Under the pieces are notes generated by a model. It did not search any database and was not told where the DNA came from. It saw only the letters and a list, made by a program, of their open reading frames with translations. This document shows, piece by piece, positions 48,588 through 58,754 of a DNA stretch of 64,000 bases. Where the stretch lies: assembly GCF_005234135.1 (NCBI RefSeq), contig NZ_CP039964.1:1054001-1118000 (forward strand), in the 5' to 3' direction. Position 1 is the stretch's first letter, and every line of letters begins with the position of its first letter. A program made the translations under genes and the position numbers. Origin of the DNA: Pseudorhodobacter turbinis. GTDB lineage: Bacteria; Pseudomonadota; Alphaproteobacteria; Rhodobacterales; Rhodobacteraceae.

Positions 48588-49571
48588 TCAGTTGCGGGCG
48601 GCCATCTGCGCCAGAACCTTGGCGGCGGCGCTATCCGGGGTGGCCTCTCCGCGTGCGACTGCATCGCCCGTCGCTTGCATCGCGGCCCGGATATCGGGGC
48701 TGGCAGTTAGTGCGGCCAAAAGCCCTTGGCGGACCTCTTCTTCGAACCAATGCCGGGCCTGAACGGCGCGGCGTCGGTCCCAATGGCCATGTTCGCGCCG
48801 CCATTCCGTCAGCGATTGCATCTCTTCCCAAGCGTTCGCAAGGCCTTCATCCTCCAACGCGGAAACGGCCAAGGCTTTGGGGAAATCCGGCGGGTCTTGG
48901 GGGCGGCGGCGCAAAAGACGCAACGCACCGGAATAATCGGCACGGGTCCGTGTGGCGGCCGCTTTCAAATCGCCATCGGCCTTGTTGACCAAGATGATAT
49001 CCGCCATCTCCATGATACCGCGCTTGACCCCTTGCAACTCATCCCCGCCCGCAGGCGCAAGTAGCAAGATGAACAGATCCGACAGCTCCGCAACCACGGT
49101 TTCGGATTGCCCGACCCCCACGGTTTCGATCAGCACCACGTCAAAGCCCGCCGCCTCACACAAGGCCACCGCCTCACGCGTGCGCCGCGCCACGCCGCCC
49201 AGATGCGTCCGGCTGGGAGAGGGGCGGATAAAGGCCATAGGCTCACGGCTCAAACGCTCCATCCGGGTTTTATCGCCAAGGATCGATCCCCCCGACCGCG
49301 CCGAACTCGGGTCCACCGCCAACACCGCCACGCGCAATCCCTGCGCCACCAACATCAGGCCAAAGCTTTCAATGAAGGTCGATTTCCCCACCCCCGGCGT
49401 GCCTGAAAGCCCGATCCGCAGCGCTTGGCGCTGTGTGCTGCGCAACGCGTCTGCCAGCTCCAGCGCCTGCGCACGGTGATCGGCGCGCGCTGATTCCACC
49501 AAAGTAATCGCCCGCGCCAAGGCCCGCCGGTCGCCCGCAGCCACTTTTTGTGCAAGTTCTGAAATATTCAT
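48588..49571 (-). CDS. meaB: MeaB-type GTPase, methylmalonyl-CoA mutase chaperone
   Basis: G3E P-loop GTPase that protects and reloads B12 in methylmalonyl-CoA mutase. 327 residues with Walker A SGTPGVGKSTFIE (near 56), AVDPSSARSGGSILGDKTRM (switch I), ETVGVGQSE (switch II) and NKADGD. GGAG is 7 bases before the ATG. The mutase is not in this window. ArgK-type naming is historical. Confidence 0.95.
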   Translation of the reverse strand: MNISELAQKVAAGDRRALARAITLVESARADHRAQALELADALRSTQRQALRIGLSGTPGVGKSTFIESFGLMLVAQGLRVAVLAVDPSSARSGGSILGDKTRMERLSREPMAFIRPSPSRTHLGGVARRTREAVALCEAAGFDVVLIETVGVGQSETVVAELSDLFILLLAPAGGDELQGVKRGIMEMADIILVNKADGDLKAAATRTRADYSGALRLLRRRPQDPPDFPKALAVSALEDEGLANAWEEMQSLTEWRREHGHWDRRRAVQARHWFEEEVRQGLLAALTASPDIRAAMQATGDAVARGEATPDSAAAKVLAQMAARN

Positions 49572-49744
49572 ACGACAGCTCCGGCAAGGTTTCGCTTGTA
49601 TTCGGACAAGCTGACGCCATTGTCACCCTCTCCGCCATGGTTTGGGGTTTTTTGCCCCGTCCGTTCCCTATATGCCAGAGCAAAGGGGGAAAAATGTCCA
49701 AAAAGCCGCACTCCGTTTCCCCGAGGCCGCCCCAGAAGGACCGT

Positions 49745-50470
49745 ATGACAGCATCATTTCGTACCCTTGCCCTTAGTCTCATGCTTGTGCTGCCCGGAAT
49801 GGCCCATGCCCAGCGCATAGAGGACAAGGCCACCTTTGACGTGGTCATCCGCGGCATCAGCGCCGCCTCCCTCAGCTTTTCGGGGGCCGAGGAAGGCAAC
49901 CGCTATGCCGTCTCTGGCCTGCTCAAAAGCGCCGGAATTGCTGCACTGTTTCGCAAGATCAGCTACCGCGCCACCGCAAAGGGCACCGTTAACGGCACCA
50001 GATATACCCCTTCAAGCTATGTCGAAGAGGCCGACAACGGCAAAACGCAATCCACCAGCACAATGACCTATTCGCGCGGTGTCCCCAATGCGGTGCAATA
50101 CACGCCCCCCCGCAAGGGCCGCGACAAGGATGTAAACCCCGCCACAATGGGTGGCACCGTCGATACATTAACTGCCCTCTATGCGATTTTGCGCGATGTG
50201 GATGTGGGGCAGGAATGCAAGGTTTCCCTGAAAATGTACGATGGCCGCTATGTCAGCTCCATCGCCCTTGCCAATCTGTCAAGGCAAGGAAACGCGGTTA
50301 TCTGCTCAGGCCAATACATCCGCATACAAGGCTTTTCCGCCGAGGAAATGGCCGAGCGCACCGTCTTTCCCTTCACCCTGACCTATCAGCCCCTGGACAA
50401 TGGCCGGATGCGGGTGACCGAGGTGGCGATGCAATCCATCTATGGCAAAGCCGCGATGAAACGTCGATAA
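49745..50470 (+). CDS. DUF3108 periplasmic protein
   Basis: 241 residues: a clear signal peptide ending GMAHAQ, then a DUF3108-like beta-rich domain (FDVVIRGISAASLSFSGAEE ... TPPRKGRDKDVNP ... GGTVDTLTALYAILRDVD). ATG 49745 gives a textbook signal peptide; ATG 49694 with a stronger GGGGG site would add a 17-residue basic leader. Role unknown. It precedes hrpB by 7 bases. Confidence 0.82.
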   Translation: MTASFRTLALSLMLVLPGMAHAQRIEDKATFDVVIRGISAASLSFSGAEEGNRYAVSGLLKSAGIAALFRKISYRATAKGTVNGTRYTPSSYVEEADNGKTQSTSTMTYSRGVPNAVQYTPPRKGRDKDVNPATMGGTVDTLTALYAILRDVDVGQECKVSLKMYDGRYVSSIALANLSRQGNAVICSGQYIRIQGFSAEEMAERTVFPFTLTYQPLDNGRMRVTEVAMQSIYGKAAMKRR

Positions 50471-50477
50471 GAATGCT

Positions 50478-52922
50478 GTGAAACCAACTGCTCCCCTCCC
50501 GATTGATGAGGCATTGCCCCGCCTGCTGGACGCCCTGCGCGCCCGCAATATGGCCGTGCTTCAGGCCCCCCCCGGTGCGGGCAAAACCACCCGTGTGCCC
50601 TTGGCCATGCTGGAGGCCAAGCTCTGCACCGGCCGTATCCTGATGCTGGAGCCGCGACGCCTTGCCGCGCGATCCTCGGCAGAACGGATGGCCGAAACCT
50701 TGGGTGAGCCCGTGGGCCAGACCGTCGGCTACCGTGTGCGCGGTGAGGCGAAAACCAGCCGCGCCACCAGAATCGAGGTGGTCACCGAGGGCGTCCTGAC
50801 GCGCATGATCCAATCCGACCCCGGCCTTGACGGCATCGGCGCGCTGATCTTTGACGAGTTCCACGAGCGCAGCCTGAACGCCGATCTTGGCCTTGCCCTC
50901 TCGCTGGAAATCCGCAGCGCCCTGCGCGAAGATCTTCTACTTTTGGTCATGTCCGCCACGCTGGATGCCGCCCCCGTTGCGGCATTGATGGGCGACGCAC
51001 CGCTGATCACATCCCAAGGCCGCGCCTTTCCGGTAGAAACCCGCTGGCTGCCCCGCCCCCTTCCCGCCCGCGCGCGGCTGGAAACCGAGACCGCCGCCCT
51101 TATCCTACAGGCGCTAAAGGAATGCCCCGAAGGTGGCTTGCTGGCCTTTCTGCCCGGCGAGGGTGAGATCCGGCGCACTGAATCCGCTCTGAAAAACCAA
51201 CTCCCCGACGGTTGCACAATCCGGCCCCTGTTTGGCAATATGAGCTTTGCCGACCAGCGCGCGGCCCTTGCCCCCCAAGCCTCGGGGCGCAAGATCGTGC
51301 TGGCCACCGCCATTGCCGAGACCTCGCTGACGCTGCCCGATATCCGCGTGGTGGTGGATGCGGGCCGATCCCGCCGCGCACGGTTTGACCCGAATTCCGG
51401 CATGTCGCGCCTTATCACCGAACGCGCCACCAAGGCCGAGGCCGAACAACGCCGCGGCCGCGCGGGCCGTGTGGCGCAAGGCACCTGCTACCGGCTTTGG
51501 ACCAAGGGCGAAGAAGGCGGGCTCGCCCCCTTCCCCCCCGCTGAAATTGAGGCCGCCGATTTGACCCCCTTGGCGCTGGAACTCGCGCTTTGGGGCAGCG
51601 CCGAGGGGCTGGGGTTTCTGACCCCGCCAAATCCGGGTGTGATGGCCGAGGCGCAAGCTCTGCTAACCGCGCTTGGCGCGCTCAAGGACGGGCGCATCAC
51701 CGACCACGGGCGCGCCTTGGCGGCATTGCCCCTGCATCCCCGCCTTGGCCATATGCTGCAAACTGCGGGGGGCGGGCCGGATGCCGCAACGCTGGCCGCC
51801 CTTTTGGCCGAGCGCGACCCCTTGCGCGGTGCCCCGCCCGATCTGGGGCGGCGGATTGCGGCCATCACCAACCCGCGGGCTGCGGCTGAACACAATGCCG
51901 ACCGCGGCGTGGTGGACCGCATCAAGCAAGAGGCCAAGCGCCTGAAACGCAATGACAAACCCAGCGATTTCAGCACCGCCCAGCTTGCCGCCCTCGCCTA
52001 TCCCGATCGCATCGGGATGCGGCGCAAAGGCGATGCCCCGCGCTTTATCCTTGCGGGTGGCAAAGGAGCGATCATGGAAGAGGGCACACCGCTGGCCAAT
52101 CACCGCCTGATCGTCGCCACCGATCTGGACGGCGACACCCGAGAGGCCCGCATCCGCCAAGCTGCCCCCTTGATGGATGCCGAGTTGCGCGCGCTTTACG
52201 CCGATCAGATCGCATGGGTGGATGTCTGCGAATGGTCGCGCCGCGATGGCAAGATCATTGCAAGGCGGCAAGAGCGTTTCGGGGCGCTGATCCTGGATGA
52301 CCGGATCTGGCCCGATGCCCCGCCCGAAGCCATGGCGCGCGCCGGTTTTGACGGCCTGCGGGTGATTGGCCTGCCGTGGACGCCCGCCGCCGCGCGGCTC
52401 AGGGCGCGGGTGGATCTGTGTCGCCAAGACGGGAGCGAGCTGCCGGACCTGTCGGATGCCGCCCTGCTGGAAAACCCCGATTGGTTGCTGCCGTATCTGA
52501 GCGGGTTGAAATCCGAAGGTCAGCTGCGCAATCTGGACCTGACGGATGCCCTGCGTGCCTATCTGGGGTGGGAGGCGATCCAGCTTCTGGACCGTCTGAC
52601 GCCGAGCCATTTCACGACCCCCTTGGGCCGCCGCATCCCGATAAACTATGACGGTGAGGCACCGGAGATAGAGCTGCGCCTGCAAGAGATGTTTGGCGTG
52701 ACGACACACCCTTGTGTCGGGCCAAAGGCACTTCCGCTGCGCATCACGCTGCTGTCGCCGGGCGGCAAACCCGTGCAGGTCACGATGGATCTGCCGGGGT
52801 TCTGGACCAATTCCTATGCCGATGTGCGCAAGGATATGCGGGGGCGCTATCCGCGCCACCCTTGGCCCGAAAACCCGCGAGATGCCGACCCGACCCTGCG
52901 CGCCAAGCCTCGCGGGACGTGA
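50478..52922 (+). CDS. hrpB: ATP-dependent RNA helicase HrpB
   Basis: DEAH-type helicase of 814 residues, family-typical length. Walker A APPGAGKTTRVP, Walker B FDEFHERS, SAT-like MSATLD, and motif VI QRRGRAGRVAQGTCYRLW are present, with HA2 and HrpB-specific C-terminal domains. It starts with GTG at 50478. HrpB is dispensable in several bacteria and its RNA target is unclear. Confidence 0.93.
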   Translation: MKPTAPLPIDEALPRLLDALRARNMAVLQAPPGAGKTTRVPLAMLEAKLCTGRILMLEPRRLAARSSAERMAETLGEPVGQTVGYRVRGEAKTSRATRIEVVTEGVLTRMIQSDPGLDGIGALIFDEFHERSLNADLGLALSLEIRSALREDLLLLVMSATLDAAPVAALMGDAPLITSQGRAFPVETRWLPRPLPARARLETETAALILQALKECPEGGLLAFLPGEGEIRRTESALKNQLPDGCTIRPLFGNMSFADQRAALAPQASGRKIVLATAIAETSLTLPDIRVVVDAGRSRRARFDPNSGMSRLITERATKAEAEQRRGRAGRVAQGTCYRLWTKGEEGGLAPFPPAEIEAADLTPLALELALWGSAEGLGFLTPPNPGVMAEAQALLTALGALKDGRITDHGRALAALPLHPRLGHMLQTAGGGPDAATLAALLAERDPLRGAPPDLGRRIAAITNPRAAAEHNADRGVVDRIKQEAKRLKRNDKPSDFSTAQLAALAYPDRIGMRRKGDAPRFILAGGKGAIMEEGTPLANHRLIVATDLDGDTREARIRQAAPLMDAELRALYADQIAWVDVCEWSRRDGKIIARRQERFGALILDDRIWPDAPPEAMARAGFDGLRVIGLPWTPAAARLRARVDLCRQDGSELPDLSDAALLENPDWLLPYLSGLKSEGQLRNLDLTDALRAYLGWEAIQLLDRLTPSHFTTPLGRRIPINYDGEAPEIELRLQEMFGVTTHPCVGPKALPLRITLLSPGGKPVQVTMDLPGFWTNSYADVRKDMRGRYPRHPWPENPRDADPTLRAKPRGT

Positions 52923-52923
52923 C

Positions 52924-53850
52924 TTAAACGCCCAAGCACCAGCGCATAACCGCCTTTTGCGCGTGCAGCCGGTTTTCCGCCTCATCAAAGACCACCGAAT
53001 GCGGGCCGTCCATGACCGCCGATGTCGCCTCGTCATTGCGGTGCGCAGGCAGGCAATGCATAAACAGCGCGTCCGGCTTGGCCAGCGACATCAAGGCCTC
53101 ATTCACCTGATAGCCGCGCAGCTGGTTATGACGCCGCTCTTTGGCCGATTCCGGATCATGCATCGACACCCAAGTATCCGTCACCACCAGATCGGCACCG
53201 GCAACGGCCTTGGCGGGGTCGCGCTCTACCGCGATATTCACGCCCTTGTCGCGGGCGAAATTCAGCCATTCCGCCTCGGGGTCCAGGGTTTGCGGGCCGG
53301 TAAAGGTGAAGTCGAAACCGAACTGCCCCGCTGCATGCAAGAAGCTGGCCGCGACGTTATTGCCATCCCCGCACCAGACCACTTTTTTGCCCGCGATCGG
53401 GCCGCGATGTTCCTCATAGGTCATCACATCTGCCATGATCTGACACGGATGCGTGCGGTTCGTCAGCCCGTTGATGACCGGCACCGTCGCGTGCTCGGCC
53501 ATCTCTTGCAAGGTGGCCTCCTCGAACGTACGGATCATGATCAGATCAACATAGCGCGACAAAACGCGGGCGGTATCGGCAATGGTCTCGCCATGGCCCA
53601 ATTGCATTTCCTTGCCCGAAAGCACCATCGTCTGCCCACCCAACTGACGCACACCGACATCAAAGGAAACGCGCGTCCGGGTCGAGGGTTTCTCAAAGAT
53701 CAGCGCGACCATATGACCCGCAAGCGGCTGGTCGTCATCCGGCGTGCCCTTGGGGCGACCATTGCGTGCCGCCTTCATCGCATGGGCGCTGTCGATCATC
53801 ACCCGAAGGTCGCTGGCATTTGTGGTGTGGATATCAAGGAAATCAGTCAT
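52924..53850 (-). CDS. argF: Ornithine carbamoyltransferase
   Basis: Makes citrulline from ornithine and carbamoyl phosphate. 308 residues; STRTRVSF binds carbamoyl phosphate, THPCQIMAD is the HPxQ motif, and HCLPAHR near the C-terminus is the ornithine/Cys site. ATG 53850 begins the canonical N-terminus; upstream in-frame sequence overlaps the argD end. It follows argD by 61 bases. Confidence 0.96.
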   Translation of the reverse strand: MTDFLDIHTTNASDLRVMIDSAHAMKAARNGRPKGTPDDDQPLAGHMVALIFEKPSTRTRVSFDVGVRQLGGQTMVLSGKEMQLGHGETIADTARVLSRYVDLIMIRTFEEATLQEMAEHATVPVINGLTNRTHPCQIMADVMTYEEHRGPIAGKKVVWCGDGNNVAASFLHAAGQFGFDFTFTGPQTLDPEAEWLNFARDKGVNIAVERDPAKAVAGADLVVTDTWVSMHDPESAKERRHNQLRGYQVNEALMSLAKPDALFMHCLPAHRNDEATSAVMDGPHSVVFDEAENRLHAQKAVMRWCLGV

Positions 53851-53911
53851 ATTGTTCTTTCTGGGGGTCAAGCGATGGTGCCTGCCGCCGGGATATTTGG
53901 GCCTAATTGTA

Positions 53912-55087
53912 TCAGGACAGGGTGAGAGAGGATGCGGCGCGATCAAGGCGGGCCAAGGCCTCGGTTATATCCGCATCAGGAATATTGAGCGCGGGCAGCA
54001 GACGGATAACATTATCGGCGGCAGGCACCGTCAGTAGGTGTTCACCGTAGTTTGCCGCGACAATATCTGCGTTGGGTGCCTTGCACTTCAGCCCCAACAT
54101 CAACCCCGTGCCCCGCACACCCTCGAACACCTCGGGATATGACGCCACAAGCCCCTCCAGCCCCTGCCGGAACAGCGACGCCTTGCGATTGACCTCGGCC
54201 AGAAAGGCAGGATCCGTCACAATCTCCATCACGCGCGCCCCTACGGCACAGCCCAAAGGATTGCCGCCATAGGTGGAGCCATGCGTCCCCGCCCCCATGC
54301 CCGAGGCCGCGTTTTCCGTGGCCAACACCGCACCCAGCGGAAAGCCGCCGCCGATACCCTTGGCCACCATCATGATGTCAGGGGTAACCCCTGCCCACTC
54401 ATGCGCGAAAAGCTTGCCCGACCGGCCAACGCCGCATTGCACCTCATCGAAAACAACCAGCGCGCCGACCTCATCACACAGATCCCGCAGCCCCTTCAGA
54501 TAGGCGTCCGACAATACCCGAATGCCGCCCTCACCCTGAATGGGTTCCAGCATCACGGCGGCGGTTTTATCCGAGATCGCGGCCCGCAGCGCATCAAGGT
54601 CGCCAAAGGGCAAGGTCTTGAACCCCGGCATCAACGGGCCATAGCCCTTGACCATCTTCTCGGCCCCCGAGGCGGCAATCGCCCCGGTAGAGCGGCCGTG
54701 AAACGCGCCCTCGAATGTCAGGATCTCGATCCGCTCGGGCTGGCCTTTGTCATACCAGTACTTACGGGCCATTTTGATCGCAAGCTCTGCCGCCTCGGTC
54801 CCCGAGTTGGTCAGGAACACCGTATCGGCAAAGCTGTTATCCACCAGCAGATCCGCCAATTTTTGCTGTTGCGGGATCTGGTAAAGGTTAGAAACATGCC
54901 AAAGCTGCCCCGCCTGCGCCGTCAGTGCGGCAACCAGATCGGGATGCGCATGGCCCAACGCATTCACCGCAATGCCCGCGCCCAGATCAAGATATCGCGC
55001 GCCCTCCACCGTGGTTAGCCAAGATCCTTCGCCCTTGGCAAAAGCCAGAGGCGCACGATTATAGGTGGGCAATACGGAAGGGATCAT
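53912..55087 (-). CDS. argD: Acetylornithine aminotransferase
   Basis: PLP-dependent class III aminotransferase (391 residues) of arginine synthesis. [35 protein letters not shown] and the Schiff-base Lys in [15 protein letters not shown] are visible. ATG 55087 has AAGGA 7 bases upstream. It forms an argD-argF operon, a common alphaproteobacterial pair. Confidence 0.95.
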   Translation of the reverse strand: MIPSVLPTYNRAPLAFAKGEGSWLTTVEGARYLDLGAGIAVNALGHAHPDLVAALTAQAGQLWHVSNLYQIPQQQKLADLLVDNSFADTVFLTNSGTEAAELAIKMARKYWYDKGQPERIEILTFEGAFHGRSTGAIAASGAEKMVKGYGPLMPGFKTLPFGDLDALRAAISDKTAAVMLEPIQGEGGIRVLSDAYLKGLRDLCDEVGALVVFDEVQCGVGRSGKLFAHEWAGVTPDIMMVAKGIGGGFPLGAVLATENAASGMGAGTHGSTYGGNPLGCAVGARVMEIVTDPAFLAEVNRKASLFRQGLEGLVASYPEVFEGVRGTGLMLGLKCKAPNADIVAANYGEHLLTVPAADNVIRLLPALNIPDADITEALARLDRAASSLTLS

Positions 55088-55421
55088 TGCTATATCCTTT
55101 TGTGAAGGGTCAAGCCGTGCCAAAAGCAGGCCGCCAAGTCAACGCATATATGAAAGTGTGGGGGTGCCAAAACGGCAAGAATGATCGGCCGGAAACGCGG
55201 GTTAGCGTCGGCGTCGGGGCAAGCAAAAAAGGCGGGCCTTGGTGATCATGGATGAATTCGTAAGACCATCCCAAGGACTTGTAAAGCACGATTTCGTCAG
55301 TTTCCCCATTCCGCAGGGCCGGCGGCCCTTGTATCCACGGCCTTAGGATTGTATCTATGCCCGTCACAGCTAAATTGGCGAAAGCGCGCCCTTTGCGCGC
55401 CCCCCAACACCGGAGATAGGC
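55088..55421. other. Intergenic region between argD and gcrA (divergent)
   Basis: About 334 bases with no supported gene; frames through it are not protein-like. Promoters of argD and gcrA are expected here but I could not assign them, and no GANTC methylation site was noticed near the gcrA start. Confidence 0.4.
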
Positions 55422-56024
55422 ATGTCCTGGACAGATGAGCGTGTTGAAACGCTGAAGAAAATGTGGTCCGAAGGCCAAAGCGCGAGCCAGATCGCCAAGG
55501 AATTGGGCGGTGTTACGCGCAATGCCGTCATTGGTAAGGTACACCGGCTTGGCCTCTCCAACCGTGCCGCGGCCACCACCCCCGAAAAGGAAGAGCCGGT
55601 AGCCAAAGCAGCCCCGCCAAAACGCGAGGAAGCGTCGGCGGCACCCGCGCCCAAACCCGCAGCCCCCGCGCCGCGCCCTGCAGCAGCAGTCGTCAATCCG
55701 ACGATGGCGCAGGTGGTCAACAACGTCACCCCGCTGCCGCTGCGCAAATCCATCGTGCCTGCGGGCCAGCCTTTGCCACCCCAACCTTCGGCCAATGAGA
55801 TCAGCCCCGAGGCGCTGGCGTCTGTGCGCGAAGTCGAAAAAGGTGCCAAAAAAATCAGCTTGATGGAATTGACCGAACGCACCTGCAAATGGCCTATCGG
55901 GGACCCGGCAACCGAAGAGTTCTGGTTCTGCGGCCTGCCCTCCACTGCGGGGAAACCCTATTGCGAGGCGCATGTCGGCGTGGCATTCCAGCCAATGTCC
56001 GCACGGCGGGATCGTCGCCGCTAA
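55422..56024 (+). CDS. gcrA: GcrA cell cycle regulator
   Basis: Sigma70-cofactor transcription regulator of alphaproteobacteria acting at CcrM-methylated promoters. The N-terminal DNA-binding domain MSWTDERVETLKKMWSEG followed by VTRNAVIGKVHRLGLSNR is diagnostic. A long Ala/Pro linker (about 45-120) leads to the C-terminal sigma-binding region with ERTCKWPIGDP and FCG...YCEAH. 200 residues. Confidence 0.97.
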   Translation: MSWTDERVETLKKMWSEGQSASQIAKELGGVTRNAVIGKVHRLGLSNRAAATTPEKEEPVAKAAPPKREEASAAPAPKPAAPAPRPAAAVVNPTMAQVVNNVTPLPLRKSIVPAGQPLPPQPSANEISPEALASVREVEKGAKKISLMELTERTCKWPIGDPATEEFWFCGLPSTAGKPYCEAHVGVAFQPMSARRDRRR

Positions 56025-56054
56025 GCGCGGCTTTTCATTTGAAAACAGCGAATT

Positions 56055-56080
56055 GGCCGCCTTCGGGCGGCCTTATTCTT
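56055..56080. terminator. Bidirectional terminator between gcrA and the ParA gene
   Basis: Stem GGCCGCC-TTCG-GGCGGCC with a stable UUCG-type tetraloop, followed by TTATTCTT, beginning 31 bases after the gcrA stop and abutting the stop of the convergent ParA gene. Confidence 0.75.
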
Positions 56081-56708
56081 GGTCGGCCAGAAGGGCGGAA
56101 ACGTCCTTTGCAAGGGCCATCACCTCCGTCGTGGCGGCGGATTTCCCGGCCTCCAGAACCGCAAGCCCTTTGCCCAGCGTTTCAGCATAAACAACCCGCT
56201 GCCCCAAACGTGTCGGGGCAACACCTGCCTCTACCTCTGCAGCGGCTGTGGCGACCTCTTCGGCCAGGCGGGTGCCAGATTTCACACGGTTCAACACGAT
56301 AACACAGCGTTTTCCAACCCGCTGCGCCAAATCCACAACCCCGTCCGTCGCCCAAAGATCCACAAGCGAGGACCCCACCGGCACCAGCACCAGATCGGCA
56401 GCCCGCAAAGCAGGTTTCAGGTCACTATCCACTTTGGGCGGCGTATCGATGATCACGATGTCATTGGTTCTGCTTAGCTTTTCACATTCATAGCCGACAC
56501 CCCAAGCCGAGGCAGTCGCAAATTCCAACCCCGGATCACCCAGAAATTCGCGCCGAGCCATGAACCACCGTCCAAGGGAACCTTGCGGATCCGTATCAAG
56601 GATTGCGACCTTTTGGCCCTGCTTTACAAAAGCAATGGCCAGATTTACCGCAAGAGTGGTTTTCCCTGCTCCGCCCTTTTGCTGGGCGATGGTGATGATA
56701 TGCGCCAT
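56073..56708 (-). CDS. ParA-family ATPase
   Basis: 211-residue deviant Walker A ATPase: KGGAGKT at residues 11-17, TDPQGSLGRW (switch I) and IIDTPPKVDSDLKPALRAADL (switch II). No ParB-like gene is adjacent, so it is an orphan ParA of the type that positions protein complexes or small cargo rather than the chromosome. ATG 56708 is preceded by GAGGG; upstream frame lacks family sequence. Confidence 0.88.
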   Translation of the reverse strand: MAHIITIAQQKGGAGKTTLAVNLAIAFVKQGQKVAILDTDPQGSLGRWFMARREFLGDPGLEFATASAWGVGYECEKLSRTNDIVIIDTPPKVDSDLKPALRAADLVLVPVGSSLVDLWATDGVVDLAQRVGKRCVIVLNRVKSGTRLAEEVATAAAEVEAGVAPTRLGQRVVYAETLGKGLAVLEAGKSAATTEVMALAKDVSALLADQE

Positions 56709-56766
56709 GTGATTCCCTCGTTTCTGCGGTGCAGCATAGCACCGCTTACAAGGAAATGCATCGGGT

Positions 56767-57063
56767 CTATTTACGCGGACAAGAGACCCGGCCGCGCATC
56801 TCGCCACTATCACCTTGCAGGGTGGTTTCCGCCAGGCGACAGCCCGTCACCTCTTGGACCAAAGCGATCATGGTGGCGCGAATCGCCTGATGTTCACCGC
56901 GCGCGGCCCAGCCCAAGCGGATCACCTCGACCTGTCGTCCCTTTTGGAACACCGTATAGCTGCGCCCGTCGCGGGTGACATCCGTACGCTCAGCCCCCCA
57001 CATCTGCGGGGTCGGTTGCGCGCCACATCCGGCGAGGGCAAGGAACAGAATGAGGGCTTTCAT
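56767..57063 (-). CDS. Small lipoprotein of unknown function
   Basis: 98 residues with signal peptide MKALILFLALAGCGAQ; the lipobox LAGC predicts lipidation at Cys13. The mature part has two further Cys (GCRLAE, SCPRK) that may form a disulfide. It lies upstream of the ParA gene on the same strand. No family recognised. Confidence 0.72.
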   Translation of the reverse strand: MKALILFLALAGCGAQPTPQMWGAERTDVTRDGRSYTVFQKGRQVEVIRLGWAARGEHQAIRATMIALVQEVTGCRLAETTLQGDSGEMRGRVSCPRK

Positions 57064-57215
57064 GGCCACGAGTTATGCTGACGATTGGTTAACGCATGCT
57101 TAACGGTCGAGGACGGGCACAGATTTCAGCGTGGGCCTCAAAAAAATCGCATACTTGGGAACCGAATGCACCCCTCGGGCGTTACACTGTACAAATCCAC
57201 CTGAAAGGAAATTTG

Positions 57216-57359
57216 ATGCGCAGCCCTTTGTTTATTCTGCCAGTCCTCGCACTGATCACGTTGACCGCCTGTGAAACCGTAAAAGGTGTCGGCCGCGATG
57301 TTGGTAATACCGGAGAAGTGATTACCGAAAGCTCTCGTCAGGTTCAAAAGGATCTGTGA
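57216..57359 (+). CDS. Entericidin-like small lipoprotein
   Basis: 47 residues: a signal peptide with lipobox LTAC (Cys near 19) and a mature part ETVKGVGRDVGNTGEVITES, typical of the entericidin EcnA/EcnB family of small outer-membrane lipoproteins. AAAGGA lies 6 bases before ATG 57216. Unpaired here, so not evidence for an antidote/toxin pair. Confidence 0.82.
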   Translation: MRSPLFILPVLALITLTACETVKGVGRDVGNTGEVITESSRQVQKDL

Positions 57360-57458
57360 TCCACTTGCGGGCTTTGCTGCCTATGCCACGCAATAAGTCT
57401 TGAAACATTTCCAAGTCGGGATAGCTTTTAACTTGGCCCCCAACAAGGAGACGTTTCA

Positions 57459-58346
57459 ATGACCCGTTTAACGGCAAAGGATTTCGACCCGAAGCTCCTC
57501 GAACTTTATGACTTTTATGCCCATGGCATAATCACCAAACGTCAGTTCCTTGATGGCGCGGTAAAATTTGTGGTCGCAGGGATGACGGCCTCTACCATTT
57601 TGGGCCTGATGTCGCCCAATTATGCCATGGCAGAGCAGGTATCCTTTAACGACCCTGATATTACGGCGGAATATATCACCTACCCTTCCCCCGCAGGCCA
57701 CGGTGAGGTGCGCGGCTATATGGTGCGCCCCGCCGGGGTCGAGGGCAAGCTACCTGCCGTGGTGGTGGTGCATGAAAACCGCGGCCTCAACCCCTATATC
57801 GAGGATGTCGCGCGCCGCCTTGCCAAGGCGGGTTTTCTTGCGCTGGCGCCGGATGGTCTGACCTCGGTCGGCGGTTATCCCGGCAATGATACCGAAGGCC
57901 GCGATTTGCAGCAAACCGTTGATCCCGAAAAGCTGATGAACGACTTTTTTGCGGCTGTTGAATTCATGATGACGCATGAGGATTCGACCGGCAATGTCGG
58001 CATTACCGGTTTTTGCTATGGCGGTGGTGTCGCAAATGCTGCGGCTGTTGCCTATCCCGAGCTCAAGGCCGCTGTACCCTATTACGGCCGTCAGGCAAGC
58101 GCCGAGGATGTGCCGAAAATTCAGGCAGCCCTTATGTTGCACTATGGCGCGCTGGACGAGCGTGTAAACGCAGGCTGGCCGGACTATGAGGCGGCTCTCA
58201 AGGAACATGGCAAAACCTACGAGGCCTATATCTATGAAGGGGCCAATCACGGGTTCCACAATGACAGCACCCCCCGCTATGATGAGGCGAAGGCAGAATT
58301 GTCGTGGGACCGCACGCTTGCCCACTTCAGGAAATATCTTGCCTAG
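57459..58346 (+). CDS. Dienelactone hydrolase-family protein
   Basis: 295-residue alpha/beta hydrolase with a Cys nucleophile in GITGFCYGGGVANAA, an acid in YGALDERVNAGW and His in GANHGFHNDSTPRYDE, the DLH triad. The N-terminal ~60 residues include a hydrophobic, possibly Tat-independent export or anchor segment (VVAGMTASTILGLMSPNYAMA). Substrate not predictable; no aromatic degradation genes adjoin. Confidence 0.88.
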   Translation: MTRLTAKDFDPKLLELYDFYAHGIITKRQFLDGAVKFVVAGMTASTILGLMSPNYAMAEQVSFNDPDITAEYITYPSPAGHGEVRGYMVRPAGVEGKLPAVVVVHENRGLNPYIEDVARRLAKAGFLALAPDGLTSVGGYPGNDTEGRDLQQTVDPEKLMNDFFAAVEFMMTHEDSTGNVGITGFCYGGGVANAAAVAYPELKAAVPYYGRQASAEDVPKIQAALMLHYGALDERVNAGWPDYEAALKEHGKTYEAYIYEGANHGFHNDSTPRYDEAKAELSWDRTLAHFRKYLA

Positions 58347-58358
58347 GGGCTAGCGCCG

Positions 58359-58754
58359 TCATCCCATCTCGACAAAATGTGCAAGCACATCGGAGCGTCC
58401 TAACATGCCGACGAATTCTTCGCCGTCAACGACGGGAAACAGGCGATAGGAATGCTCCAGAAACGCTTTGGCGGCGGAAATAATGTCGAGACTGACTGAC
58501 AGCGTCATGGCGTTCGGTGTCATAAAATCACCGACCGCCCCCTTCCATTCCTGATAGTAACCGGCATTCAATGCGGGACGGAAGCAGTCTTTCTGGCTCA
58601 GGATGCCGCGCAAAATGCCGCTGTCGTCAATTACGGCGGCAGCGGTGGCCTGCTCTTGCAACAGAATGGCAACGGCGCGGCGAATGGGCATTTCAGGGGT
58701 CAGCAAGGGCGTATCTGTCCGTACCAGCGCCCGTAGGGTTTCAGGCGCGCTCAT
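58359..58754 (-). CDS. CBS-domain protein at the end of the nqr remnant
   Basis: 131 residues comprising one CBS pair (LLTPEMPIRRAVAILLQEQA ... VIDDSGILRGILSQKD and FMTPNAMTLSVSLDIISAAKAF ... VVDGEEFVGMLGRSD). ATG 58754 has GGAG 6 bases upstream and overlaps the nqrM stop as ATGA, so both are translated from the nqr transcript. A frame extending much further upstream is nqrM/apbE DNA. Ligand unknown, probably an adenosyl nucleotide. Confidence 0.85.
   Translation of the reverse strand: MSAPETLRALVRTDTPLLTPEMPIRRAVAILLQEQATAAAVIDDSGILRGILSQKDCFRPALNAGYYQEWKGAVGDFMTPNAMTLSVSLDIISAAKAFLEHSYRLFPVVDGEEFVGMLGRSDVLAHFVEMG

Noticed and set aside
56055..56080. Hairpin taken at first as a possible inverted repeat of a mobile element.
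   Set aside because: It has a UUCG-type loop and T-rich flank and lies exactly between two convergent genes, which is what a terminator looks like.
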